Of a stretch of 42,882 nucleotides of DNA, positions 1 to 8,423 are shown piece by piece. How positions within the stretch are numbered: the stretch's first letter is position 1; every line of letters begins with the position of its first letter. A program made the position numbers and the translations under genes. A model generated the notes under the pieces. The model did not search any database and had not been told where the DNA came from. It saw only the letters and a list, made by a program, of their open reading frames with translations. The DNA comes from Promethearchaeota archaeon (GTDB taxonomy: Archaea > Asgardarchaeota > Lokiarchaeia > Sigynarchaeales > SOKP01), in contig DAOUUT010000004.1 in assembly GCA_030668025.1 (NCBI GenBank), positions 1 to 42,882 of the forward strand, written 5' to 3'.

Positions 1-204
1 GCATTAAGTCATGTAATGACAGGGTATGTACAAGGAGCGCCAACACAATCACCTTTAGCAGTATTTGGGATAAGAATTCACACTGCAATTGTTCCAGCTA
101 TTTTGGTTCTTATTACAGTACTTTTATTTTGGAAATATTATAAATTAACTCCTGACAAAGTAGCTAAAAATAAGGAAAAATTAGCTGAAATGGATCTTAG
201 ATAA
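1..204 (+). CDS. C-terminal end of a GPH-family (MFS) sugar/cation symporter, partial
   Basis: The reading frame is open from the first base of the window, so this is the 3' end of a longer gene; the ATG at 16 is internal. The 67 visible residues hold one hydrophobic helix (roughly IVPAILVLITVLLFWKYY) followed by a charged tail with KVAKNKEKLAEM. That layout, a last TM helix after an IR(I)H...VPA stretch and then a Lys/Glu-rich cytoplasmic tail, is typical of the end of glycoside-pentoside-hexuronide (MelB/MFS_2) carriers, which import sugars with Na+ or H+. The substrate cannot be read from this fragment. It is followed by an oligo-T tract and a 305-base gap before the glycyl radical enzyme, so co-transcription with it is not shown. 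Confidence 0.6.
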   Translation, partial: ALSHVMTGYVQGAPTQSPLAVFGIRIHTAIVPAILVLITVLLFWKYYKLTPDKVAKNKEKLAEMDLR

Positions 205-509
205 ATATTTTTATTTATTTTTTTATTTTTTTTTCATTAATTATGATTGATTTAATATAAGAATAAAAGTAATAACTAAAATTAGGGAAATATAAATATA
301 TAAAAAAGAACTACAACATTGATATTTACACATTTCACGCTTTAGGAAGAAAAATCATACGAGAAGAGACTGGTAAAAAACTCTTACTTTCTTCCAAAAT
401 AGCAAATTATTAATATTTCTAATTAATAGCTTTTAATTAATTCTATAACAATTTAAGTAATATTTAGCAATTTCATAAAATTTCGATTCTTATCAGTTTA
501 TTTTAAGGT
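205..509. other. intergenic region with an imperfect hairpin at 345-395
   Basis: No open frame of note and no tRNA was seen in these 305 bases. The only structure is a pair of nested inverted repeats: GGAAGAAA (345-352) with TTTCTTCC (388-395), enclosing AAGAG (364-368) with CTCTT (381-385). It lies about 115 bases before the glycyl radical enzyme and is not followed by a T-run, so it does not look like a terminator. Confidence 0.35.
208..234 (+). terminator. oligo-T tract after the transporter gene
   Basis: Directly after the stop codon lies a stretch that is almost all T, with runs of 7, 5 and more. Runs of T on the coding strand without a GC hairpin are the usual intrinsic termination signal of archaeal RNA polymerase. 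In a genome this AT-rich such runs are common, so the call is tentative. Confidence 0.45.
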
Positions 510-3104
510 GTGATAAAAATTATTGAACTTATTGATAACGCGAGTGAGAGAATAAAAAGAATAAGAAGCAGATTCCTTGATGATGTTCCTTTAATTTCTA
601 TAGAGAGAGCACAACTTTATACAGAGAAATGGAAGGAAACTGAAAATAAGGGGTTATCTCCTGGTGTAAGAGTTGCTCTCTCAATGAAGAATGTTCTTAA
701 AAATATGACTATCTATATAGATCCTGATGATCGAATCGCAGGAAAATGGACAGAAAATTTTATCGGAATACCTATTGACATAGAACGTGGAATATGGAAC
801 AATGTTTTTGAAGTTGAACTTGATGCAAAAACAATGAATAAGTATATGAAAGAAAGCAATAAGAACTACATGTCATATATGATAAATAAAATTGGACCTG
901 ATGGTCTTCGTGAATTACTTGAAAACACTAAAAAAATAGGGGCTCCTATTACAACTCTTGGAACAGATACTCTTGATAAAAGAAAAATCAATCCGTACCA
1001 AATTCGAGAAGAAGATAAAAAAATTCTATTGGAAGAACTTATTCCTTATTGGAAAAATAAAACACTCGCTGATATTCTAGAAAAAGAATATGCTAATTCT
1101 GATGTATATACAGGTGAATCGTATGAATTTTTAACTCACCTACCTTTAAAAACAGCTCAAAATGATATAGTTATATCCCCCTGTGCGGTGATTGGCACAT
1201 GGCAAGGCCATTTAGTTCTTGATTTTGAAACGGTCTTGAAAAAAGGACTCTTAAATATGCAGAAGGAAGTCCAAGATGAGATAGAAAAAAATAAGGATTT
1301 AACCGATGAACAAAAAGATTTCTTAAGGTCTATTGAAATAACACTTGAGGCTATATTGATTTTTTCGCGTAGATTGGCAGAAAAGGTGAAAGGAGAAATA
1401 AGTAAGACTAACAATGTTGATAGAAAAAAAGTACTTTCAGATATGTATGAAACATGTAAACGAATCCCAAATTTTCCTCCAACTACATTTCGTGAAGCGA
1501 TACAAACATTTTGGATTGTTAAAACAACTGTGGATTTGACAATACCCTTTAATGTGCATGGACCAGGTCGTTCAGATCAACTTTTTTATCCTTTTTACCA
1601 ATCAGACATTAAAAAAGGTCTTATCACTCGAGAAGAAGCGCGAGAATTACTTGAAGAGTTAGTTCTGAATATAATGAGTCATAATATCCGTCCTTATTCT
1701 AACGCTGTGAGTGATTTTAGCCAGCGATTTGAAGGTTCAGAACCAGTGACAGTAGGGGGCTTAAATGAAGAGGGAGAAGATGCCACAAACGAACTCACTT
1801 ATGTAATTTTAGAAGCAGCAGACAGATCAAAAGCCTCTCTTAATTTTGCGGTTCGTTTTCATGATAAAACTCCTGAAGAACTATATATGAAGGTTGCTGA
1901 AATCCAATACAATGGATATTCAAGTATATCTATATTAAATGATAATGTATGTATTGAAGCATTAAAGAAACGAGGTATTACAGAAAAAGATGCAAATGCT
2001 TATTCAATCACTGGATGTGTAGACATGTGCAGTCCAGGAAAAACAGGAGGAATTGGTTTTTCGGCTCTTTTATTGTGTAGGACCTTAGATATGACTCTTC
2101 GAAATGGCAACTGCTTAACAATCGGGGGTTTAGTAAATGATGTAGGATTAAAGACAGGAAATCCAGATAACTTTAATACATTCGACGAATTTCTCGATGC
2201 TTTTTCCCAGCAAATAAATTTTGTTATTAAGAAAATTGTAGAAGCCACTACTATACGTGATAAACTATTTGCCAATTCTTTTCCAGCACCTTTCATATCT
2301 GCATTTATGCGAGGATGCTTTAAAAATAAAAAAGATGTAACTCAAGGAGGTGCTTTTTACGATGCGGAAGGAATTCTTATAATGAATAGTATTGCAAATA
2401 TGGTTGATTCATTATATGTAATTAAAAAACTCATCTTTGAGCAAAAAAAATTCAATTTTAAAGATTTAATACAAGCAATTGATAATAATTTCACTGATAA
2501 TTATCAAACAATCCATAAATTGATTTTGGATCTTGATGGAAAATGGGGGAATGGAAACCCAGAATGTGACGAACTTGCTCGAGAAGTTACCACACGGATA
2601 TTTGAAGAAACTTATAATTATAAAACTTATAGAGGTGGAGTTTATGCTCCCTTTATTATATCAATGACGTCTCACACATATGATGGGCGAATAGGTATCG
2701 CAACGCCAGATGGTAGACTTGCAGGAAAGCCATTTGCAGCAAGCTGTAATCCATACAATGTTGAGAAAAATGGACCAACTGGCGTCATTCGATCAGTAGC
2801 TGCTCTTGATTTTCAGCATGTTTGTGGCTGTGCAGTTAACATACGAATGCATCCATCTGGGATTGGAAAAACAAGAGAAACTAGAAAAAAGTGGATTTCT
2901 CTTTTAAAAACTTACTTTAGTTTAGGAGGTCAACAGCTTCAACCTACTGTTGTATCTACAGAAGTGCTAAAAGCAGCCCAGCAAAACCCAGTACCATATA
3001 GAAATATAGTTGTTAAAGTTGGAGGTTACTCCGCTTATTTCACTGACTTAGGAAAAGAAATTCAAGAGGAGATCATTTCTAGAACAGAACATACTAGGGT
3101 TTAA
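510..3104 (+). CDS. glycyl radical enzyme (PFL/diol-dehydratase-like), substrate unknown
   Basis: 864 residues, the usual size for this family. An N-terminal PFL domain (about 10-700) is followed by the glycyl radical domain. The radical-bearing glycine is G839 in a VGGYSAYF motif near the C-terminus, and the thiyl cysteine is C503 in TGCVDMCSPG. Such enzymes carry out oxygen-sensitive C-C, C-O, C-N or C-S cleavage or radical addition after activation by a radical SAM partner, which here is the next gene, 8 bases downstream. In the dehydratase/lyase branch the motif after the cysteine is normally GCVE, the Glu acting as base; here Asp505 takes that place, so the substrate class cannot be assigned. 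The start is GTG, preceded by a weak AAGG. A sugar-type transporter lies upstream. Confidence 0.92.
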   Translation: MIKIIELIDNASERIKRIRSRFLDDVPLISIERAQLYTEKWKETENKGLSPGVRVALSMKNVLKNMTIYIDPDDRIAGKWTENFIGIPIDIERGIWNNVFEVELDAKTMNKYMKESNKNYMSYMINKIGPDGLRELLENTKKIGAPITTLGTDTLDKRKINPYQIREEDKKILLEELIPYWKNKTLADILEKEYANSDVYTGESYEFLTHLPLKTAQNDIVISPCAVIGTWQGHLVLDFETVLKKGLLNMQKEVQDEIEKNKDLTDEQKDFLRSIEITLEAILIFSRRLAEKVKGEISKTNNVDRKKVLSDMYETCKRIPNFPPTTFREAIQTFWIVKTTVDLTIPFNVHGPGRSDQLFYPFYQSDIKKGLITREEARELLEELVLNIMSHNIRPYSNAVSDFSQRFEGSEPVTVGGLNEEGEDATNELTYVILEAADRSKASLNFAVRFHDKTPEELYMKVAEIQYNGYSSISILNDNVCIEALKKRGITEKDANAYSITGCVDMCSPGKTGGIGFSALLLCRTLDMTLRNGNCLTIGGLVNDVGLKTGNPDNFNTFDEFLDAFSQQINFVIKKIVEATTIRDKLFANSFPAPFISAFMRGCFKNKKDVTQGGAFYDAEGILIMNSIANMVDSLYVIKKLIFEQKKFNFKDLIQAIDNNFTDNYQTIHKLILDLDGKWGNGNPECDELAREVTTRIFEETYNYKTYRGGVYAPFIISMTSHTYDGRIGIATPDGRLAGKPFAASCNPYNVEKNGPTGVIRSVAALDFQHVCGCAVNIRMHPSGIGKTRETRKKWISLLKTYFSLGGQQLQPTVVSTEVLKAAQQNPVPYRNIVVKVGGYSAYFTDLGKEIQEEIISRTEHTRV

Positions 3105-3112
3105 ACATTTAA

Positions 3113-4021
3113 ATGAAAGGTATAGTATTTGACATTCAAAATTATGCAATATATGATGGACCTGGTATTAGAACTATAATTTTTTTGAAAGGATGCCCTC
3201 TAAAGTGTGAGTGGTGCCAAAATCCAGAATCACAAAAACTTAATCCTCAAATATCTTATTTTAAAGAGAAATGTCAACTATGTGAAATTTGTGTTAATGC
3301 ATGCCCTAATAATGCTCTTCAGTTATTAAATGACGAAATTAAGAGAGATAAAGCCCTCTGCATTACTTGTGGAATTTGCTCTGAAAAGTGCCCAAACCAA
3401 GTGATGGAAATTGTCGGTAGGAATATCTCCGTTGAAGAAATATTAGAAATTGTTTTAAAGGATAAACCTTTTTATGAGAATTCTAGTGGTGGCGCGACTA
3501 TTTCTGGGGGAGAGCCTACCATGCAAATAAATTTTCTTTTAGACCTGCTTAAAGCATTAAAAAAACAAGGGATACACACTGCAATAGAAACATGTGGGTA
3601 CTTTAATGAAGATTTAATCGTCGAATTAGTTAAATATGTAGATTTATTTCTATTTGATATCAAATTGATTGATAATGAAAAGCATAAGGAGTTTACTGGT
3701 GTATTTAATGAAAAGATCCTCACAAATTTCTCTAAAATTTTCTCTAAAGTAGGGAGTGAAAGAATATTAACCCGCATCCCTTTAATCCCGGGAGTTAATA
3801 CAGATGTAAGTACAATTCGACAAATAATAAGCTTTTTACATGAAATTGAATATAACGGTCAAATACATTTAATGCCTTATAACAAATTAACAAAGACAAA
3901 GTATCAGAAAGTTGGAATGGGAGATTTATTTAAGGATATGGGAGATTTAACTGATGAGAATTTAAATGAAATCACTATGCTGTTTGAACAAAATTCTTAT
4001 GATGTTATTATAAATCATTAA
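3113..4021 (+). CDS. glycyl radical enzyme activase (radical SAM, PflA family)
   Basis: 302 residues. The N-terminus has the DGPGIRT motif and the radical SAM cluster CPLKCEWC (Cys-x3-Cys-x2-Cys) at about residues 29-36. Next comes a bacterioferredoxin-like insert with two further 4Fe-4S motifs, CQLCEICVNACP and CITCGICSEKCP, at about 54-95. This insert is present in activases of dehydratase, decarboxylase and benzylsuccinate-type enzymes but absent from PflA itself. The protein uses SAM to place the radical on the glycine of the partner encoded 8 bases upstream; the two genes form an operon. The SGGEP SAM-binding motif is also present. The gene converges with the DUF2804 gene after a 30-base gap. 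Confidence 0.93.
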   Translation: MKGIVFDIQNYAIYDGPGIRTIIFLKGCPLKCEWCQNPESQKLNPQISYFKEKCQLCEICVNACPNNALQLLNDEIKRDKALCITCGICSEKCPNQVMEIVGRNISVEEILEIVLKDKPFYENSSGGATISGGEPTMQINFLLDLLKALKKQGIHTAIETCGYFNEDLIVELVKYVDLFLFDIKLIDNEKHKEFTGVFNEKILTNFSKIFSKVGSERILTRIPLIPGVNTDVSTIRQIISFLHEIEYNGQIHLMPYNKLTKTKYQKVGMGDLFKDMGDLTDENLNEITMLFEQNSYDVIINH

Positions 4022-4051
4022 AATAAAAAGAAATTAGATTTTCTACTTTTC

Positions 4052-5098
4052 TTACCAGCGCCAATAAATGTCTTCAGCGTGGCCTAACATCTTTTCAATA
4101 TGAATCTTTTCTCCATCGTCTAAAATTAAGTCGCCAGAAAAAAAACCATGCATCAAGGAAGAATTAAGATAAATTAATCCAAAATTCATTTTTTCGCGAT
4201 GTGGTATGACAGGTTCCAAAATCATATTAAACCTATTATCGCTGCTCGAAAATTTCCAAGGTTTAGTAGGATCACGATTTTCATGGTGGAAGGTAACCTC
4301 ATCAAATTTATGAGCTTTTCCATCGTAGAAAATGATATTTTCCGTATGGGTTGCACCTTCTTTACTACCAACTAAACCGAAACCATAGCCAATGTTAAAA
4401 GCAACTGGCACTCCAGAGACAAGGCCACAACCAGAACCCCAGAGCCAATGCGTTTTATAAGGCCATATCCCGCGCCCCCAGTCCATGAGGCCAAAAGATG
4501 TTTTAGGTTCAAACGTATACGATTTGTCTCCAATCGCAATAGAACCTTCTGCAGGCATGTAATTAATCTTATGGTTATAGTAAAACAACTTTGGATCGTC
4601 ATATCCAGTCACGACCACAGTATTATCCATTTTTGGGTCGTCATTGAGCGTGATTGAACCTTTTAACCCCTTATTTTGAAACGAAGGGTCATCAATAGTA
4701 AGAATTCGTTTATTACCTTGTTTCGAGATGGTAGCGTTAAATTTTTTGGTTGGAAACTCAATAACGCTGTCTTCTAAAGAGTTTAATGGAAGTACTTTAG
4801 ATTTTGTAAAGAATTTAAACAAACCTTTACCGTCTCTTTTCATATTTTTAAAATCGAGCCATACATAGCTCATTTGAGTCAAATACCCTATATCCCCTAT
4901 AGTTAACTGAAATCCGAAGTCATCGTTTAAAACAGAAAAATGGTCCCATTCTTTTATTCTCGTCCAACCTTTACCGATTTTTTCCTTATTGTATTTTAAT
5001 AAAGGCTTTCTTGCCCATCCGCTTTGAACAAGCGAACCATCGTCGTTAAATAGGTTTGAGGGTTCTGTTATCTCATTTTGATTGCTCATAACTTTCAT
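4052..5098 (-). CDS. DUF2804 family protein
   Basis: 348 residues, soluble, no signal peptide. The sequence shows the family signatures MDWGRGIWPY followed by WLWGSG, rich in Trp and Gly, in the middle, and the Asp/Gly-rich beta pattern of DUF2804 throughout. No catalytic function is established for this family. Two ATG starts lie close together (5098 and 5089); the first is used here. The gene is alone: it is convergent with the glycyl radical activase and separated by about 100 AT-rich bases from the aminotransferase upstream, whose oligo-T end lies between them. Confidence 0.8.
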   Translation of the reverse strand: MKVMSNQNEITEPSNLFNDDGSLVQSGWARKPLLKYNKEKIGKGWTRIKEWDHFSVLNDDFGFQLTIGDIGYLTQMSYVWLDFKNMKRDGKGLFKFFTKSKVLPLNSLEDSVIEFPTKKFNATISKQGNKRILTIDDPSFQNKGLKGSITLNDDPKMDNTVVVTGYDDPKLFYYNHKINYMPAEGSIAIGDKSYTFEPKTSFGLMDWGRGIWPYKTHWLWGSGCGLVSGVPVAFNIGYGFGLVGSKEGATHTENIIFYDGKAHKFDEVTFHHENRDPTKPWKFSSSDNRFNMILEPVIPHREKMNFGLIYLNSSLMHGFFSGDLILDDGEKIHIEKMLGHAEDIYWRW

Positions 5099-5180
5099 TT
5101 TAATTTTATTTAAGAATAATAATATTTTCGAGTTTAGAAAAAATAAAGTTTTTGTTTGTTTTTTTTTAATGTTCGAAATT

Positions 5181-5191
5181 AAAAAAAAAAA
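5181..5191 (-). terminator. oligo-T (minus strand) after the aminotransferase gene
   Basis: Eleven consecutive A on the plus strand read as T in the direction of the aminotransferase gene that ends at 5201. This fits archaeal intrinsic termination. Confidence 0.4.
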
Positions 5192-5200
5192 TATATATGA

Positions 5201-6598
5201 TTATTCTATTTTCTGACAGATAAGGTCAATTTTTTCGATTGTCCCATCTACAATTTCGTCAGAGTGGAGAATACACATATAAAATCTGCTTCCAGCTACA
5301 GAGATGATTTCTTGGTCCACTAGAGCGGCTCCTATATATTCCATAAATTTCTTCCTTAATGGTAATTGCCCTACTTGATCGGGTATATCAAAACTTAAAC
5401 CAAAAAGACACGATGTATGAAAATGAACCGTTCCACCTAAATTGTATGAAAACCAGGGTAATTCGTATTTTTCAAAAACTTGATTTAATCCATTAGCTAA
5501 GCGAGCTCCAGCCTTGCCTGCTATTTCCGTCGCTCCAGTCTCTTCAACTAATTTGATAGCGTTATAAGCAGCAGCACACGTTAATGGATTCGCTGCGAGC
5601 GTTCCTCCGCTATAAGCTCTTTTTCCGCCACCCACTCCTGCAGCGCAAAATTTCATATATTCTTCTTTACCACCAATAGCGGCAGCGGAGGGATACCCAT
5701 GTCCAACGATTTTACCAAACACAGATAAATCCGGTTCATAACCATAATAAGCTTGACCACCACCCATATGTAATCTAAAAGCACACACAACTTCATCGGA
5801 AATCAAAAGCGTCTTATTTTCATGACAGAGTTCTTCCACTTCTTTATTAAATCCCGGTCTAACAGGGTTAGCTCCTGATTCTCCTCCCATCGGTTCAATT
5901 AATACTGCAGCAACTTTTCGCTTTTCCTTAAACATTTGCCGTAATGTTTCAATATCGTTTGGCGGACAAGAATCGGTGAATTTAAACACATTTTTTGGTA
6001 TTCCATGCGATTCTAATAGTTTTGTTCCAGGGACGTGCATATCGTAAACCAATTGATCTGACCACCCGTGATAACTTCCGCCTATTTTAATAATCCATTT
6101 ACGATTTGTAGCTACTCTGGCAATCCTTATAGCAAGCATATCGGCTTCTGTTCCTGTTTGGAGCCATCTTATAATTTCACATGAAGGGAAATGCTTTTGA
6201 AGTTGTTCGGCAGCAAGATATTCGTATTCGTTAGTTATTCCATGACATGGTCCAATTTCTCGAATAACTTCGATAACTTTTTCCGTTAAAACCGGATGAT
6301 TATGGCCAAGGATAATAGGTCCTCCGTCCATTAAATAGTCAGTTAGAACGACATCATCAATTGTTTCCATATAACAATCAAAAACACGCTTGCTCTCTAG
6401 AGGGAATGGATAGTTAAAGGCGAGATTATGTTCTACACCTCCAGGAATTATTTTTCTTGCTCTCTCAAAAGCCAGTTTTGATTTCGCATGATTTTTCTCA
6501 TACCTTTCTATTACCGCTTTTAATTCACCTGGCTTAAATTTGCTAATAGGCAAATCTACAATATTTTTTATTTTCGCTATTTTTTCCTCATATTCCAT
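5201..6598 (-). CDS. class III PLP-dependent aminotransferase (glutamate-1-semialdehyde aminomutase-like)
   Basis: 465 residues covering a complete fold type I aminotransferase. Visible landmarks are PGGVEHN near residue 52, GHNHP at 98-102, SYHGWS at 175-180, the PLP-ring Asp in SDEVVCAFR (D268) and the Schiff-base lysine K296 in FGKIVGHGYP. The overall pattern is closest to the HemL/GSA branch, but the gene stands far from any tetrapyrrole genes and next to a kinase and an acyl-CoA synthetase, so a real HemL role is doubtful; it more likely transfers an amino group to an aldehyde or keto substrate in the local pathway. It is divergent from the FGGY kinase with a shared 161-base promoter region. 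Confidence 0.85.
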   Translation of the reverse strand: MEYEEKIAKIKNIVDLPISKFKPGELKAVIERYEKNHAKSKLAFERARKIIPGGVEHNLAFNYPFPLESKRVFDCYMETIDDVVLTDYLMDGGPIILGHNHPVLTEKVIEVIREIGPCHGITNEYEYLAAEQLQKHFPSCEIIRWLQTGTEADMLAIRIARVATNRKWIIKIGGSYHGWSDQLVYDMHVPGTKLLESHGIPKNVFKFTDSCPPNDIETLRQMFKEKRKVAAVLIEPMGGESGANPVRPGFNKEVEELCHENKTLLISDEVVCAFRLHMGGGQAYYGYEPDLSVFGKIVGHGYPSAAAIGGKEEYMKFCAAGVGGGKRAYSGGTLAANPLTCAAAYNAIKLVEETGATEIAGKAGARLANGLNQVFEKYELPWFSYNLGGTVHFHTSCLFGLSFDIPDQVGQLPLRKKFMEYIGAALVDQEIISVAGSRFYMCILHSDEIVDGTIEKIDLICQKIE

Positions 6599-6759
6599 AT
6601 AAAATCAACAAAACACTTCTTTCAGTTATTAAATGAATAATCTCTAATACAAATAAAATAATTTTATGTGATTAACAAAATCTAAAATTACACATATAAT
6701 TATGGAAAAATGTCTGACTCAATAAATCTTTATTTACCTTATTATCATTTATATTAAAT

Positions 6760-8391
6760 ATGTCAAATACAGAAAATTCTTCTAAATACATTTTGGCAAT
6801 CGATCATGGAACCCAAGGTCCAAAATCAGCGATCGTTAGTACTAGCGGAGATGTAATTGATTGGGCTTATCAAGAAGTTCCATTACTCGTAGAAAAAGGT
6901 GGTGGCGTCGAACAAGATCCAGACGACTGGTGGAATGCCATCCTTAAGACAACTAAACAAGTGATTAACAGTGGAAAAGTATCGGTTGACGACATTGTCG
7001 GTGTGTGCAATTCAAGTCAATGGAGTGGTACAGTTGCCCTTGATAAAGAAGGAAATCATTTGATGAATTCACTGATATGGATGGATACCCGGGGGGCACC
7101 CTACATGAAGAAACTCCATAAAAGCTTAATACAGGTTAGTGGATACTCTGCACGTAAAATGTTAAAATTCGTGAGAGTTACTGGAGGGGGTCCAAGCTTG
7201 TCTGGTAAAGATCCTCTTGCTCATATTATGTGGATAAAAGATAAGAGACCAGATGTATATGATAACACTTACATGTTTTTGGAACCTCATGACTTTATTA
7301 ATTTAAAATTCACGGGTAAATTCGCAGCTTCGTATGCTTCAATTCAAATGCATTTCTTAGTTGATATTCGCGATCTTAACAACATGAAATATTATAATAA
7401 GTTAATGAAGTTTGCCAAAGTTGATCCGGAAAAATTTCCAACTGATTTAAGGTGGTCCACAGATGTTTTGGGGCCTATAAAAGATGACATCGCTATTGAA
7501 TTAGGTTTAAACAAGGGAGTCAAATTAATTATGGGTGCTCCCGACTTACACGCAGCGGCTATAGGTTCTGGAGCTGTTAGAGATTACGAAGGACATATTT
7601 ACATTGGAACTTCTGATTGGCTGATATGCCACGCACCTTACAAAAAAACAGACATCTTTCATAATATAGCCAGCTTTCCATCTGCAATTAAGGGAAAATA
7701 TATGGTAACAAACGAACAAGAAATCGCTGGAGGAGCTTTACAATTTCTAAGAGATAAAATTTTATATCATAAGGATGAATTATTGAAAGAAGAACAGGTC
7801 CCGGATGTATACAAAATTTTGGATAGAATTGTTGAGAAAGTTCCTGCCGGGTCTAACAATCTGATTTTTACTCCGTGGCTTATAGGAGAAAGAGCACCCG
7901 TTGACGATCATACAGTTCGTGGAGGTTTTTATAATTTATCGCTTGAGATGTCGCGTGAGCACCTAATAAGAGCTATATTTGAGGGTGTTGCTTACAATGT
8001 AAGGTGGCTTCATATGTACGTCGAAAAATTTATCCAGAAATGGAAGATGAAAGCCAATCCTGGAATGACGAAAAAAGATGTTGTAATGCCCGAACTTAAC
8101 ATAATTGGTGGAGGAGCATCTAGTAATGTCTGGTGTCAAATTTTTGCCGATGTTCTCAACAGAACTATTAAGCAAGTTAAAGATCCTATTCAAGCAAATG
8201 CTCGTGGAGCTGCTTTTATTGCTTCAGTGGGACTGGGCTACCTTACTTGGGATCAAATCCCTGATTTAATCCAATACTCAAACATTTTCACACCAATTCC
8301 AGAAAATAGGGCAGTTTACGACAAGCTCTTTAATGAATTCACAAACATATATAAAATTATGAAAAAAACGCACAAACGCTTAAACGAGTAA
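6760..8391 (+). CDS. FGGY-family carbohydrate kinase
   Basis: 543 residues with both actin-like ATPase domains. The N-terminal phosphate-binding motif is DHGTQGPKSA (from D15), and the catalytic Asp is probably D262 in MGAPDLHAAA. The C-terminal domain has IGGGASSNVWCQIFADVL, the adenosine-binding motif of xylulokinase/glycerol kinase-like enzymes. It phosphorylates a sugar, polyol or similar hydroxyl compound; the exact substrate is not readable, and the family is often mis-named xylulokinase. It is divergent from the class III aminotransferase and convergent with the acyl-CoA synthetase (32-base gap). The cell location is cytosolic. Confidence 0.88.
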   Translation: MSNTENSSKYILAIDHGTQGPKSAIVSTSGDVIDWAYQEVPLLVEKGGGVEQDPDDWWNAILKTTKQVINSGKVSVDDIVGVCNSSQWSGTVALDKEGNHLMNSLIWMDTRGAPYMKKLHKSLIQVSGYSARKMLKFVRVTGGGPSLSGKDPLAHIMWIKDKRPDVYDNTYMFLEPHDFINLKFTGKFAASYASIQMHFLVDIRDLNNMKYYNKLMKFAKVDPEKFPTDLRWSTDVLGPIKDDIAIELGLNKGVKLIMGAPDLHAAAIGSGAVRDYEGHIYIGTSDWLICHAPYKKTDIFHNIASFPSAIKGKYMVTNEQEIAGGALQFLRDKILYHKDELLKEEQVPDVYKILDRIVEKVPAGSNNLIFTPWLIGERAPVDDHTVRGGFYNLSLEMSREHLIRAIFEGVAYNVRWLHMYVEKFIQKWKMKANPGMTKKDVVMPELNIIGGGASSNVWCQIFADVLNRTIKQVKDPIQANARGAAFIASVGLGYLTWDQIPDLIQYSNIFTPIPENRAVYDKLFNEFTNIYKIMKKTHKRLNE

Positions 8392-8423
8392 AATTAAAAA
8401 AAATTAAAATATAATTAAAAAAA

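Noticed and set aside
1157..1414. Antisense frames inside the glycyl radical gene and other long genes.
   Set aside because: They are shadows of the coding strand, without starts, motifs or ribosome-binding sites of their own.
5201..6598. Calling the class III aminotransferase HemL of haem synthesis.
   Set aside because: General GSA-like pattern only; no tetrapyrrole gene nearby and the neighbours are a sugar-type kinase and an acyl-CoA ligase.
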